Below are positions 25,578 to 34,220 of a stretch of 64,000 bases of DNA, piece after piece. The translations under genes and the position numbers were made by a program. The notes beneath the pieces were generated by a model. The model searched no databases. It saw only the letters and a list, made by a program, of their open reading frames with translations, and was not told the DNA's origin. The number at the start of each line of letters is the position of its first letter. Position 1 is the stretch's first letter. Source of the stretch: Pseudonocardiaceae bacterium YIM PH 21723 (GTDB lineage Bacteria > Actinomycetota > Actinomycetes > Mycobacteriales > Pseudonocardiaceae); contig QZFT01000100.1 of NCBI GenBank assembly GCA_003600225.1, forward strand, positions 62,001-126,000, read 5' to 3'.

Positions 25578-26529
25578 AGGTGACCAGGCCCAGCGCCGAA
25601 GCCCTGGTCACCGCACCCGCCCTGTTCTGCGCACCCAGCTTGGCCAGGGCATGCGTGACGTGTTTGGCGACCGTCGCCGGTGACACGAACAACCGGGAGG
25701 CGATCTGCCGATTGGTCAGCCCCCAGGCCAGCAGCCGGAGCACCTGCGTCTCCCGCGAACTCAGCCCGCACGGCAGCGGCGGTGCGGTGTCCACCGCCAG
25801 CACTCCGCCGGTCAGCCTCGCGGTGACCACCCGGTGGAACCGGCCGTCGGGGTCCTGCCACCAGAAGAACGTCGGCGGTGCCCCCTCCGCCGCCACCTGC
25901 CGCGCCAGCGAACCGTGCGGCGCCAGCCATTCACCGGGAGGCCGATCCAGGGCGGGCCGGGTGTCCCCGTCGGGCAGCACCACCGCCGCGGGGACGCCCG
26001 GATTTCGGTCCAGCACGCCGCGCGCGGTCCGCCAGGGATCGGCCAGGCCACCGAGCATGAGCCGCAGCCGGTCCGCCAGCCACAGATGCTCCGGCCGCAC
26101 ATCGGCGATGTCGGCGACGCCGTAGAACAACACACCGGTCACCCGGCCGTCCCTGCACTGCAAGCCGGACGCGATGGCATCGGAGAAACCCGCGGGAAGC
26201 AGCACATCCTGCATCAGGGCGTACCCCTCCTGGGGGCGATGCTCGGAGGTCCGTTGGGTCAGGCGCGCGGTGTGGATGGCCCGCTCCAGTTCGGGGGCGT
26301 AGTCCACCTGCACCAGTTCCAGGTGGGACAGCACCTCCGTAGGAAACCCGGCGTCACCCAGGCGCAGCGATCGCCCACCTGCCTCGGTGAAGCTACTCAG
26401 CATCACGCCGTCCCACGGAATGGCCTGCCGGATCACCCGCAAGATCTCCGCCGCACGCTCCTGGTCTCCCGCCGAACTGCCCAGAATGGCGCCGACCTCG
26501 ACGAGGGTCTCGATGGCGAGCTCATCCAT
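25570..26529 (-). CDS. LuxR-type regulator with GAF-like N-terminal domain (array member 2)
   Basis: This 319-residue paralogue has the layout MDELAIETLVEVGAILGSS, a GAF-like middle, FWWQDPDGRFHRVVTARLTG, and a LuxR helix-turn-helix (LTNRQIASRLFVSPATVAKHV). It overlaps its upstream paralogue by 8 bases with the same ATGGATGA junction. The close similarity of the helix-turn-helix among members 1-4 suggests related DNA targets, which is inference. Confidence 0.87.
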   Translation of the reverse strand: MDELAIETLVEVGAILGSSAGDQERAAEILRVIRQAIPWDGVMLSSFTEAGGRSLRLGDAGFPTEVLSHLELVQVDYAPELERAIHTARLTQRTSEHRPQEGYALMQDVLLPAGFSDAIASGLQCRDGRVTGVLFYGVADIADVRPEHLWLADRLRLMLGGLADPWRTARGVLDRNPGVPAAVVLPDGDTRPALDRPPGEWLAPHGSLARQVAAEGAPPTFFWWQDPDGRFHRVVTARLTGGVLAVDTAPPLPCGLSSRETQVLRLLAWGLTNRQIASRLFVSPATVAKHVTHALAKLGAQNRAGAVTRASALGLVTYG

Positions 26530-27487
26530 GGGGAACCAGTCCCATCGCGGCGGCCTTGGTCACCGCGCCCGCCAGACCGCGAACCCGCAGCTTGGCGAAG
26601 ATGGTGCGCACGTTCCCGGCCACCGACGCCAGGGACAGCACCAGCCGATAGGCGATCTGCTCGTCGGTGTGCCCACGCACCAGCAGCCGCAGCACCTCCA
26701 CCTCGCGGGCGGTGAGCCCACAGGGCAGCGGCGGCTGCGTCTCCACCGCGACGATCGCACCGGGAACCCGGGCGGTGACCACCCGATGGAACCGGGCATC
26801 GGGGTCCTGCCACCAGAAGAAGGCAGGCAGCTCCCGGATCGCGGCCAGCGCGGCGATCTCCCGGGACAGCGCCCCGTGCGGCACCAGCCACTCCCCGGCA
26901 CCGCTCTCCGGCACCGCACGCGTGTCCCCGTCCGGCAGCACGATCGCCGCCCGCCGCCCGCTGTAGGAACCCACCGCCCGCAGCGGCGCGCGCCAGGGAT
27001 CGGTGAGCCCGCCGAGCATCAACCGCATCCGGTTGATCAGCAACAGGTGCTCGCCACGCACATCCCTGGCATCGGCGAAGCAGAGGTTGATCATTCCGGT
27101 GATCCGCCGGTCCCTGGTCTGCACGGTGGACCCGATGACCTGGTTGAACCCCTCGGGGACCAGCACGTCCTTGATCAGTGGGAGCTCCCAGGACCCCGGC
27201 ATGCTGTCCAGCGTGTGCGCTCCACCGTTGCGCGCGGAGTAGTCGAACTGCGCGACGTTCTCCACCGAGGACTGGTCGAATCCGGCGGCCGCGCGCTCCG
27301 AGACGCCGTGCCCGGCGATGCGCCAGGACGGCTCACCGGTCCCGGTCATCGAGCTCAGCACGGCCGCGTCCCACGGGATGAATCTGCGGATCACCATCAG
27401 GATCTCCGCGGCCTTCTCCTCTACTCCGGCGGCACTGCCCAGGATCGCCCCCGCTTCGACGATCGTCTCCACGGCGGCGTGATCCAC
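26522..27487 (-). CDS. LuxR-type regulator with GAF-like N-terminal domain (array member 1)
   Basis: This 321-residue protein is the first gene of the four-regulator operon, starting at GTG 27487 (MDHAAVETIVEAGAILGSA). The GAF-like middle and the FWWQDPDARFHRVVTARVPG segment are conserved. Its helix-turn-helix is the most diverged (HTDEQIAYRLVLSLASVAGNV): the TVAKH of the other three is replaced by SVAGN, so DNA recognition may differ. The operon promoter should lie upstream of 27487. Confidence 0.86.
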   Translation of the reverse strand: MDHAAVETIVEAGAILGSAAGVEEKAAEILMVIRRFIPWDAAVLSSMTGTGEPSWRIAGHGVSERAAAGFDQSSVENVAQFDYSARNGGAHTLDSMPGSWELPLIKDVLVPEGFNQVIGSTVQTRDRRITGMINLCFADARDVRGEHLLLINRMRLMLGGLTDPWRAPLRAVGSYSGRRAAIVLPDGDTRAVPESGAGEWLVPHGALSREIAALAAIRELPAFFWWQDPDARFHRVVTARVPGAIVAVETQPPLPCGLTAREVEVLRLLVRGHTDEQIAYRLVLSLASVAGNVRTIFAKLRVRGLAGAVTKAAAMGLVPHG

Positions 27488-27713
27488 GGCCCGAGCGTAG
27501 GAGTACCGCCGAACGGTCCGCGCCCGGCGATCGGCGCAACGGCACTCCGCGCACTGGCCGATACCGGTCAGGCCGAAATACCAGGTTCTGGGTATCGCGC
27601 CCCGGAAGTGGCGGTGTCAGGCTGGTGACCAGGTGGAGCCGTGACCGCCCCCTCGGATCCGCTCCACCCGCCGGCGACTCTCCCCCTCGGTCGCCGTTGC
27701 CCAGCACAAAGAA

Positions 27714-27760
27714 GACGAGGCGCCTTTCTCTCAACCCACCGGTGAGAAAGGCGCCTCGTC
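27714..27760 (-). terminator. Terminator downstream of murA
   Basis: A perfect 17-bp stem (27714-27730 with 27744-27760) and 13-base loop lies 16 bases beyond the murA stop. The rest of 27488-27713 shows no coding potential and holds the promoter region of the LuxR array. Confidence 0.8.
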
Positions 27761-27775
27761 GATCGTGCTCGATTG

Positions 27776-29032
27776 CTAGGCGGGTACCCGGATCACGGTG
27801 GCACCCAGCCGGTTCAGGTTCTCCACGAAACCGGGGTAACCGCGGTCGATGTGGAACACGTCGTACACCTCGGTGACGCCGTCGGCGCACAGCCCGGCGA
27901 GCACCAGGCCGGCACCGGCCCGGATGTCGGAGGCCCAGGTGGGCGCGCTGGACAGCCGCTCGATGCCGCGGACCACGGCGTGGTGGCCGTCGGTGCGCGC
28001 GTCGGCTCCGAGCCGGATCATCTCCTCCACGAAGCGGAACCGCGCCTCGTAGACGTTCTCGGTGATCATCGCGGTGCCGTCGGAGACGGCGGACAGCGCG
28101 ATGGCGAACGGCTGCAGGTCGGTGGCGAATCCGGGGAAGGGCAGCGTCACGTAGTCGACCGCCTTGGGCCGTTCCGGCATGACGACCCGGAAGGACTCCT
28201 CCTCGACGGTGATCTCGGCGCCCGCGGTGCGCAGCTTCTCCAGCACCAGCTCGATGTGGTGCGGGTTCACCCCGCGCACGGTGATGTCGCCCCGGGTGGT
28301 CACCGCGGCGAACGCCCAGGTCGCGCCGACGATGCGGTCACCGATCACCCGGTGCTGGGTGGGCTGCAGGCTGCTCACGCCGTGCACGGTCAGCGTGGAG
28401 GTGCCGGCACCCTCGATCTTGGCGCCCATCTGCTGCAGCATCGTGCACAGGTCGACGATCTCCGGCTCGCGCGCGGCGTTGTCCAGGATCGTGGTGCCCT
28501 CGGCCAGCACCGCGGCCATCAGGATGTTCTCCGTGGCGCCGACGCTGGGGAAGTCCAGCCAGATCTGCGCGCCCTTGAGCTGCTCGGCCTCGGCGACCAC
28601 GCAACCGTGCTCGATGGCGGCCGTGGCGCCCAGCTTGCGCAGGCCGCTCTGGTGCATGTCCAGCGGGCGCTGGCCGATGGCGTCGCCACCGGGGAGAGCG
28701 ACCTTCGCCTTGCGCAACCGGCCGACGAGGGGGCCGAGGACACAGACGCTGGCCCGGAGCTTGCCCATCGCGGCGGAGTCCGCCAGGTGCGAGAGCTCTT
28801 CGGGCGTCTCGATGACGCAGGTGTCGCCGTCGATGTCGACCTGGCAGCCGAGGCCGCGCAGCACGTCACCCATCAACGGGACATCGAGGATCTGGGGGCA
28901 GTTGGTGATGGTGGTGGTTCCCGGCGCCAGCAGGGCGGCGGCCATCAGTTTCAACACGCTGTTCTTGGCGCCGACGACATCGACTTCGCCGACGAGGCGT
29001 GCGCCGCCGTGCACCTGAAAATGCTCACTCAC
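27776..29032 (-). CDS. murA: UDP-N-acetylglucosamine 1-carboxyvinyltransferase MurA
   Basis: This 418-residue enzyme transfers enolpyruvate from PEP to UDP-GlcNAc, the first committed step of peptidoglycan synthesis. The family signature regions are complete, including [20 protein letters not shown] and the terminal EN(L)NRLGA. In the active-site loop the usual Cys (Cys115 in E. coli) is replaced by Asp (PGGDAIG near residue 119). The same change in M. tuberculosis MurA confers intrinsic fosfomycin resistance. The GTG at 29032 is the family-consistent start. It is divergent from the adenosyltransferase gene with a 38-base spacer. Confidence 0.96.
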   Translation of the reverse strand: MSEHFQVHGGARLVGEVDVVGAKNSVLKLMAAALLAPGTTTITNCPQILDVPLMGDVLRGLGCQVDIDGDTCVIETPEELSHLADSAAMGKLRASVCVLGPLVGRLRKAKVALPGGDAIGQRPLDMHQSGLRKLGATAAIEHGCVVAEAEQLKGAQIWLDFPSVGATENILMAAVLAEGTTILDNAAREPEIVDLCTMLQQMGAKIEGAGTSTLTVHGVSSLQPTQHRVIGDRIVGATWAFAAVTTRGDITVRGVNPHHIELVLEKLRTAGAEITVEEESFRVVMPERPKAVDYVTLPFPGFATDLQPFAIALSAVSDGTAMITENVYEARFRFVEEMIRLGADARTDGHHAVVRGIERLSSAPTWASDIRAGAGLVLAGLCADGVTEVYDVFHIDRGYPGFVENLNRLGATVIRVPA

Positions 29033-29070
29033 GGAATACGACGGTACCCGCAGCGCTTAGGCTGGCTTCC

Positions 29071-29643
29071 ATGGGCGTGCACTTGACGAAGATCTACACC
29101 AGGACCGGCGACGACGGCACCACCGGACTCGGCGACTTCTCCCGGGTGGCCAAGACCGACCCGCGGCTGGTGGCCTACGCGGACGTCGACGAGGCGAACT
29201 CGGTGATCGGCCTGGTACTGGCCGTCGGCAAGCCTGCCGCCGACATCGCCGGGGTACTGCAACAGGTGCAGAACGACCTGTTCGACGTGGGCGCCGACCT
29301 GTGCACGCCGATCGTGCCGGACCCCAAGTACCCGCCGCTGCGCGTGCAACCGTCCTATGTAGACCGACTTGAGGCGTGGTGCGACGAGTTCAACGAGCGG
29401 GTCGGCAAGCTCGACTCCTTCATCCTGCCCGGCGGCACCCCGGCGGCCGCCTTCCTGCATCAGGCGCGCACGGTGGCCCGGCGGGCGGAGCGCGCCGCGT
29501 GGGCGCTGCTGGAGGCGGACCCGGAGCGGACGAACGTGCTGACGGCGAAGTACCTGAACCGGCTGTCGGATCTGCTGTTCATCCTGGGCCGGGTGGCCAA
29601 CCCGGACGGCGACATCCTGTGGAAGCCCGCCGGTAACGCCTGA
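29071..29643 (+). CDS. PduO-type cob(I)alamin adenosyltransferase
   Basis: This 190-residue protein converts cob(I)alamin plus ATP to adenosylcobalamin. The N-terminal IYTRTGDDGTTGLGDFSR binds ATP, and the C-terminal helix pattern ARTVARRAERAAWAL with YLNRLSDLLFILGR is the PduO signature. Its position next to murA and DUF2550 is usual in actinobacteria. The product is required by the ethylmalonyl-CoA mutase encoded at 21661. The 3' end is followed 7 bases later by the large inverted-repeat element. Confidence 0.94.
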   Translation: MGVHLTKIYTRTGDDGTTGLGDFSRVAKTDPRLVAYADVDEANSVIGLVLAVGKPAADIAGVLQQVQNDLFDVGADLCTPIVPDPKYPPLRVQPSYVDRLEAWCDEFNERVGKLDSFILPGGTPAAAFLHQARTVARRAERAAWALLEADPERTNVLTAKYLNRLSDLLFILGRVANPDGDILWKPAGNA

Positions 29644-29650
29644 GGGTTAC

Positions 29651-30057
29651 GTCTGGCTTGTTGGCGAAAGACGGCTTTGGAGGAGGAGGCGCGCTCGGGG
29701 CTTCGTCTTTCCTTCCGGCGTGTCGGGTGGGGGCACGCCGGTCTGTGCTTTCGGGGCCACAAGGTGGCCTTCATCAGGCCGGTCAAGAGCCCTGAAAGAC
29801 GCTTTCAGGGCGCCCAGCGACCCCAACTCCGCGTTGATCAAGGCTGCCCGGCGCGACACGGTGCAGAAATGGTGCGACACACCGTGCGGTCTCACAATGT
29901 GGCCGTCCATTATGGACGTACACAGTGGACAGTGACCGGCTATCGCACCAAGGCCCGACCACCCAGGCAGGCGTGCCGCCACCCGACACGCAGGCAGGAA
30001 AGACCCCACCCGCCACCCGTCTCCCCCTCCAAAGCCATCCTTCGACAACAGCCAGAC
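29651..30057 (+). mobile_element. MITE-like non-coding element, copy 1
   Basis: This 407-bp segment lies between convergent genes. Its ends are long imperfect inverted repeats of about 88 bp (29651-29739 with 29970-30057), sharing GGCTTTGGAGG and GTGTCGGGTGG. The core, with GTCCATTATGGAC (29908-29920) and two GTGCGACAC-type motifs (29851-29880), matches copy 2 at 60346-60781 in reverse orientation. No transposase is present and I see no obvious target-site duplication. Open frames across it are not conserved in copy 2. It is probably a non-autonomous mobile repeat. Confidence 0.75.
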
Positions 30058-30118
30058 CCAGCCCCCACCAACGCAAAAACCCCGGTCCACACAGGGAACC
30101 GGGGCAGTAAGCAGGGGA

Positions 30119-30550
30119 CTAGCTGGCGAACGGGACGGACTGACCGGGTGGAGCCGACTCCAGCCAGGAGAGGAACCCGGTGAGGGCGTCGTCCTCCATG
30201 GCGAGCTCGAACTCCCCCAGTGAGCTGGTACATCGGAGTACCCGGGCGCCGCTGGGCACCGAGTAGGACTCGGGCCCGGTGACCTCCCGGCGACCGGTGA
30301 TCTCCACTTCGGAGCGGGTGATCAACCGGTCCGGCCCGGAGCGGATGCTGAAGATGCGGTACCAGGCGAACTCGTCGCCGCGGTAGTGCCCGACACCCAC
30401 ATGCCAGCCGCGGATGCTGTGATCCGGACTCACCCGCAGGGCGACCTCGATGCCGCCCTTGCGGATGTGCCGCAGCCGCCGGAACGCGACCATGCACAGC
30501 GAAACGGTCGCAGCGGACAGGACCGCCCCCATCAGTTCAGCGATCCCCAC
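30119..30550 (-). CDS. DUF2550 membrane-anchored protein
   Basis: This 143-residue protein has a single N-terminal transmembrane helix (about residues 3-23), then a basic stretch RRLRHIRKGG, then a soluble domain with WYRIFSIRSGPDR. This matches actinobacterial DUF2550 proteins that lie just downstream of atpC. Its function is unknown. It is 26 bases downstream of atpC on the same strand and should be co-transcribed with it. Confidence 0.87.
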   Translation of the reverse strand: MGIAELMGAVLSAATVSLCMVAFRRLRHIRKGGIEVALRVSPDHSIRGWHVGVGHYRGDEFAWYRIFSIRSGPDRLITRSEVEITGRREVTGPESYSVPSGARVLRCTSSLGEFELAMEDDALTGFLSWLESAPPGQSVPFAS

Positions 30551-30576
30551 GGCGCGACCCCGTCAGCTGCCGCGAC

Positions 30577-30954
30577 TCAGACCGTCTGGCCTGCGGCGCG
30601 CAGCCGGCCGATGGCCCTGGTTCGCACCAGGTCGTCGGTGCTCTCGGCGTCGATCTTGGCAGCCTCGATGTCGATCTCGTGGGCGAGCTCGGCGCTCTCC
30701 GCGAGGATGCTCACGCCCTCGTGGCTGACGCTCAGGAAGCCGCCCTGCACCACGGCGGCGACGGTCTCGCCGTCGGTGGTGGTGATGCGCAGTACGCCGC
30801 CCTCGACGAGCTGGCCGAGCAGCGGCTGGTGGCCGGGCAGAATGCCGAGTTCGCCCTCGGTGGTCTTGGCGACGACCATGGTGGCCGTACCGGACCACAG
30901 CCGACGCTCAACGGCGACCAGCTGCACGGGGATACCGGCTGACGTCTCTGCCAC
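30577..30954 (-). CDS. atpC: F1-ATP synthase epsilon subunit AtpC
   Basis: This 125-residue subunit has the N-terminal beta-sandwich with the [21 protein letters not shown] signature, and a C-terminal helical hairpin ([17 protein letters not shown]). It forms the central stalk foot and regulates ATP hydrolysis. The GTG start at 30954 follows GAAGGAGAG. It lies about 10.2 kb from atpD, while in most relatives atpC directly follows atpD. Its upstream neighbour is instead an alkaline phosphatase gene, so it needs its own promoter or readthrough. Confidence 0.94.
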   Translation of the reverse strand: MAETSAGIPVQLVAVERRLWSGTATMVVAKTTEGELGILPGHQPLLGQLVEGGVLRITTTDGETVAAVVQGGFLSVSHEGVSILAESAELAHEIDIEAAKIDAESTDDLVRTRAIGRLRAAGQTV

Positions 30955-31117
30955 GAAACTCTCCTTCGACTGCGCCCTGTCTCACGGGCCCATTCAACAC
31001 GGGTCGGCGCTACAGGTGGATTCTAGTCGTCGCGGGATGCGGGCCTCATGCGCCGCCCGGTGGTGACCGGATACGACGGATGGGCACCCATGCCCTGACC
31101 CCCTGTAGGCATCGTAC

Positions 31118-31149
31118 CTGCCCACCTGCGAGATACCGCAGGTGGGCAG
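31118..31149 (-). terminator. Terminator downstream of the first alkaline phosphatase
   Basis: A perfect 13-bp stem (31118-31130 with 31137-31149) and 6-base loop lies just past the phosphatase stop at 31161. It would isolate atpC from that gene's transcript. Confidence 0.65.
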
Positions 31150-31160
31150 GGCTCTGCGGG

Positions 31161-32519
31161 CTACTTGAGGTGCAACGCCCGGCTGATGATGTAGAACACG
31201 TCCGTCTGGTCGATCCGGCCCGACACATTGGCCGCCTGCGGACCCATGGCGGCGATACGCAGCTGGGTGCCGGTGTGCTCCATGTAGTCCTCGGTGGCAC
31301 CGCTGGCGTAGCTGATGGTCAGCGGCCGCTTCTCCTTGGTGATCAGCGTCGCGGTGCGGCCGAGGCTGACCGGCTTGGGCACGATCTGGCTGGCGTGTGC
31401 GTGGTCGGCGGTAACGATGACCAGCGTGTTCCCGTCCTTCTTGGCGAAGTCGATCGCCTCGCCGACGGCCTTGTCGAAGGCGACGGTCTCACCGATCTGG
31501 CCACACGGGTCGCCCTTGTGGTCCTGCTTGTCGATCGAGGCACCCTCGACCTGGAGGAAGAAACCGGCCGACTTCTTGCCCTTGTTCAGCACGGAGAGGG
31601 CCTTGCGCTGCATGTCCACCAGCTGCGGCGCGGCGGCGGGCAGCTCCGGGTTGGCGGTGCACTCCTGCGGCTGGGTGCCGCCCTTCACCGCGAGCGGACC
31701 GGTCCACTGCACGGTCATGTCGTTCTTGGCGAACAGGCCGAGCAGCGGCTTGTTCTCGTCCGCCTTGGCCAGCCCGTCCTTGTCGGTGACCAGCTGGTAG
31801 CCGGCACCCTGGGCCTGCTCCAGCACGGTCTTGCCCTTGGCCGGGCCCGCCTGGGTCTTCTGGTCGAAGTACTGCTTGCCGCCGCCGAGGATGACGTCGG
31901 CCTTCGTGTCCAGGAACTGCTCGGCGATGGAACCGGCGCCGCCGTTGACCTTGTCGTTCTGCGCGCAGGCGGCCATCGACTCCGGGCCCTTACAGCTGCG
32001 GTCCACCACGTGCGCGCCGCCGCCGGCACCCGGCGTGGCGTCCTGCACCTCGGCGGTGGTCACGTTGCCGGTGCGGTAGCCCTGCTTGCGGGCGAGCTCC
32101 AGCAGCGCGGGCTTCGGCTTGCCGTTCGCGTCGACGCCGATCGCGCCGTTGTAGCTCTTGCTACCGGTGCTCCAGGCGGTCGCGGTGGCGGCGGAGTCCG
32201 GCACGTAGACCGGCTTGGTCGCGTCACCCTTCTCCACCGAGTAGGTGGTGTAGGCGCCGGTCAGCGGAAACTCGTCCATGGCGAGGCGACCGGCCGCGCC
32301 CTTCTCGTAGTTCCGGGCGATGGTGATCTCCGAGTCGCCCATGCCGTCACCGATCAGCAGGATGACGTTGCGGGCCATGCCACCGTCGATGGCGTCGGCG
32401 ACCGTCTCGGTGTGGTCGGGGCGCTGGTCCCACGGGTTGCCGTCGGCGGCGACCGCGGGCATGGCCAGCACCGCGATCCCCAGCAGCGTGGCGGCCGACA
32501 TGACCATCTTCTTACGCAT
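31161..32519 (-). CDS. Secreted alkaline phosphatase, PhoA family (copy A)
   Basis: This 452-residue exported phosphomonoesterase has a Sec signal to about residue 25. The metal ligand Asp is in LIGDGMGDSEIT, and the nucleophile Ser is in PDSAATATAWSTG. Zinc/magnesium ligands are in EGASIDKQDH and ADHAHASQ, with the late His in HTGTQLRI. The length matches E. coli PhoA. It releases phosphate from organic esters outside the cell. PHO-box-like repeats lie upstream (32553-32585). Two paralogues are directly upstream on the same strand. Confidence 0.95.
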   Translation of the reverse strand: MRKKMVMSAATLLGIAVLAMPAVAADGNPWDQRPDHTETVADAIDGGMARNVILLIGDGMGDSEITIARNYEKGAAGRLAMDEFPLTGAYTTYSVEKGDATKPVYVPDSAATATAWSTGSKSYNGAIGVDANGKPKPALLELARKQGYRTGNVTTAEVQDATPGAGGGAHVVDRSCKGPESMAACAQNDKVNGGAGSIAEQFLDTKADVILGGGKQYFDQKTQAGPAKGKTVLEQAQGAGYQLVTDKDGLAKADENKPLLGLFAKNDMTVQWTGPLAVKGGTQPQECTANPELPAAAPQLVDMQRKALSVLNKGKKSAGFFLQVEGASIDKQDHKGDPCGQIGETVAFDKAVGEAIDFAKKDGNTLVIVTADHAHASQIVPKPVSLGRTATLITKEKRPLTISYASGATEDYMEHTGTQLRIAAMGPQAANVSGRIDQTDVFYIISRALHLK

Positions 32520-32552
32520 TCGGTACTCCCCCTCGGGTAACAGTCCGGCCGC

Positions 32553-32585
32553 ACCCTAAGCACCCAAGGTGAACACCAGGTGACC
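32553..32585 (-). promoter_or_regulatory. PHO-box-like direct repeats upstream of copy A
   Basis: Read on the minus strand, consecutive 11-bp units GGTCACCTGGT and GTTCACCTTGG, then a weaker GTGCTTAGGGT, match the actinobacterial PhoP repeat GTTCACC. They end 33 bases before the phosphatase start, fitting phosphate-starvation activation. Confidence 0.65.
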
Positions 32586-32672
32586 TGCCGAAATGTCTGC
32601 TTCCAGACAGCGGCAGGAGTGCTGTTCGGCGTTTGCGGGGGTCATGCTGTCACGTCCGGCGGCCACCACGTC

Positions 32673-32724
32673 CCGAAGTTGGCGATGTTCGGGCTCGTGC
32701 CTCCCCGAACATCGCCAACTTCGG
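32673..32724. repeat. Palindromic hairpin repeat, family A, copy 3
   Basis: Arms CCGAAGTTGGCGATGTTCGG (32673-32692) and exact reverse complement (32705-32724) flank a 12-base loop. The hairpin lies 8 bases beyond the 3' end of the second alkaline phosphatase gene. Confidence 0.9.
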
Positions 32725-32732
32725 AGTCCACG

Positions 32733-34100
32733 CTACTTCAGGTGCAACGCGCGGGAGATCGTGTAGAAGAGGTCGGTCTGGTTGGTGGTACCGACGATGT
32801 TGGCCGCCTGCGGGCCGTAGCCCACGATGCGCACCTCGGTGCCGGTGTGGCTCTGCGAGCTTCCGGTGGAGGTCGCGTAGTTGATGTGCATCGGCGAGCC
32901 CTCGTTGGTGATCAGGGTCGCGGTGTTACCCGGGGAGACCGGGCCCTCGATGATCTGGCTGGTGTGCCCGTGGTCGGCGGTGACGAACACCGAGGTGTTG
33001 CCGTCCTTCTTGGCGAAGTCCAGCGCGGCCTGCACGGCCTTGTCGAACGCGATGGTCTCGCCGATCTGGCCACACGGGTTCGAGGCGTGGTCCTGCTTGT
33101 CGATCGAGGCGCCCTCGACCTGGAGGAAGAAACCGGCCGAGCCCTTCTTCGAGTTCAGCAGCGAGATGGCCTTGTTCGCCATCTCGTCCAGTCGCGGCGC
33201 GGCGGCCGGGTACGCGTCGTTGACGGCGCAGCGGGACGACGCGGTGCCGCCCTTGACCGCCAGCGGACCGGTCCACTCCAGGTCCATGTTGTTCTTGGCG
33301 AACAGGCCGAGCAGCGGCTTCTTGTTGTCCGCGGCCGACAACGCGGTCTTGTCGGTGATCACGTTGTAGCCGTTCTCGGCGGCCTGCTGCAGCACGGTCT
33401 TGCCCTGGTACGGGCCGGCCTTCACGGTCTGGTCGAAGAAGGCCTTGCCGCCGCCCAGGATCACGTCCGCCTTGGAGTCGACGAACTGCTCGGCGATCGA
33501 GCCCGCGCCGCCGTTGACCTTGTCGTTCACCGCGCAGGTGGCCATGTTGTCCGGGCCCTTGCAGCCGCGGTCCACCACGTGCGCGCCGAGGACCGCGGGC
33601 GTGGCGTCCTCGATCTCGGCCGTGGTGACGTTGCCGGTCTGGTAGCCCTGCTTGCGGGCGAGCTCCAGCAGTGAGGACTGGGGCTTGCCGTTGGTGTCCA
33701 CCGAGATGGCGCCGTTGTAGGACTTCTTCCCGGTCGCCCAGCCGGTGCCGGAGGCCGCCGAGTCGGTGACGTAGTCCGGCTTGTCGGTGCCCTTCTGCAC
33801 GGCGTACGTGGTGTACGCGCCCTGCAGCGGCAACGTGTCCATCGCCAGCCGGCCGTTCGCGCCCTTCTCGTAGTTGCGCGCGATGGTGATCTCCGAATCA
33901 CCCATGCCGTCGCCGATCAGCAGGATGACATTGCGGGCCATGCCGCCCTGGACGGCGTCACGCACAGCGGAAGTGCGGTCGGGCAGCAGGTCCCAGGGGT
34001 TGGTTCCGGCGGCGAGCGCGGGCACCGCCACGGCCACGGCGGCCACGGCGGCGGCGGCGGTGAGCAGCAGCCGGCGTCTGCCGGAGAGCAGGTTTCGCAT
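32733..34100 (-). CDS. Secreted alkaline phosphatase, PhoA family (copy B)
   Basis: This 455-residue paralogue has a signal peptide with Ala/Val-rich core, LIGDGMGDSEIT, the nucleophile motif TDSAASGTGWATG, EGASIDKQDH, ADHGHTSQ and HTGTEVRI. All metal ligands and the catalytic Ser are kept, so it should be active. ADHGH replaces the ADHAH of the other two copies. The ATG at 34100 follows TAGGAG. No convincing PHO box was seen in the short 120-base upstream gap. Confidence 0.95.
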   Translation of the reverse strand: MRNLLSGRRRLLLTAAAAVAAVAVAVPALAAGTNPWDLLPDRTSAVRDAVQGGMARNVILLIGDGMGDSEITIARNYEKGANGRLAMDTLPLQGAYTTYAVQKGTDKPDYVTDSAASGTGWATGKKSYNGAISVDTNGKPQSSLLELARKQGYQTGNVTTAEIEDATPAVLGAHVVDRGCKGPDNMATCAVNDKVNGGAGSIAEQFVDSKADVILGGGKAFFDQTVKAGPYQGKTVLQQAAENGYNVITDKTALSAADNKKPLLGLFAKNNMDLEWTGPLAVKGGTASSRCAVNDAYPAAAPRLDEMANKAISLLNSKKGSAGFFLQVEGASIDKQDHASNPCGQIGETIAFDKAVQAALDFAKKDGNTSVFVTADHGHTSQIIEGPVSPGNTATLITNEGSPMHINYATSTGSSQSHTGTEVRIVGYGPQAANIVGTTNQTDLFYTISRALHLK

Positions 34101-34140
34101 CGTTTCTCCTATGAGGATGTCGAATACCTGCTCAGCTAAC

Positions 34141-34220
34141 GCCGCGATTGTGGTGCTGGTGTCTCAGCCGACTGAACGGTTGACGTGCAGTGCCTGAAGC
34201 ACCAGCAACCACAATGCGGG
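34141..34220 (-). terminator. Long imperfect hairpin after the third alkaline phosphatase
   Basis: Arms 34142-34161 and 34200-34220 pair over about 19 bp with one bulge. They enclose a 38-base loop, immediately after the stop of copy C. This is a likely terminator or 3' stabilising hairpin. Confidence 0.55.

Noticed and set aside
29677-30183. Plus-strand open frame inside the first inverted-repeat element
   Set aside because: Not conserved in the second copy, with no recognisable composition of a protein; the element is treated as non-coding.
34101-34200. PHO box upstream of alkaline phosphatase copy B
   Set aside because: Only a single weak GTCAACC-like stretch was found, without 11-bp periodicity.
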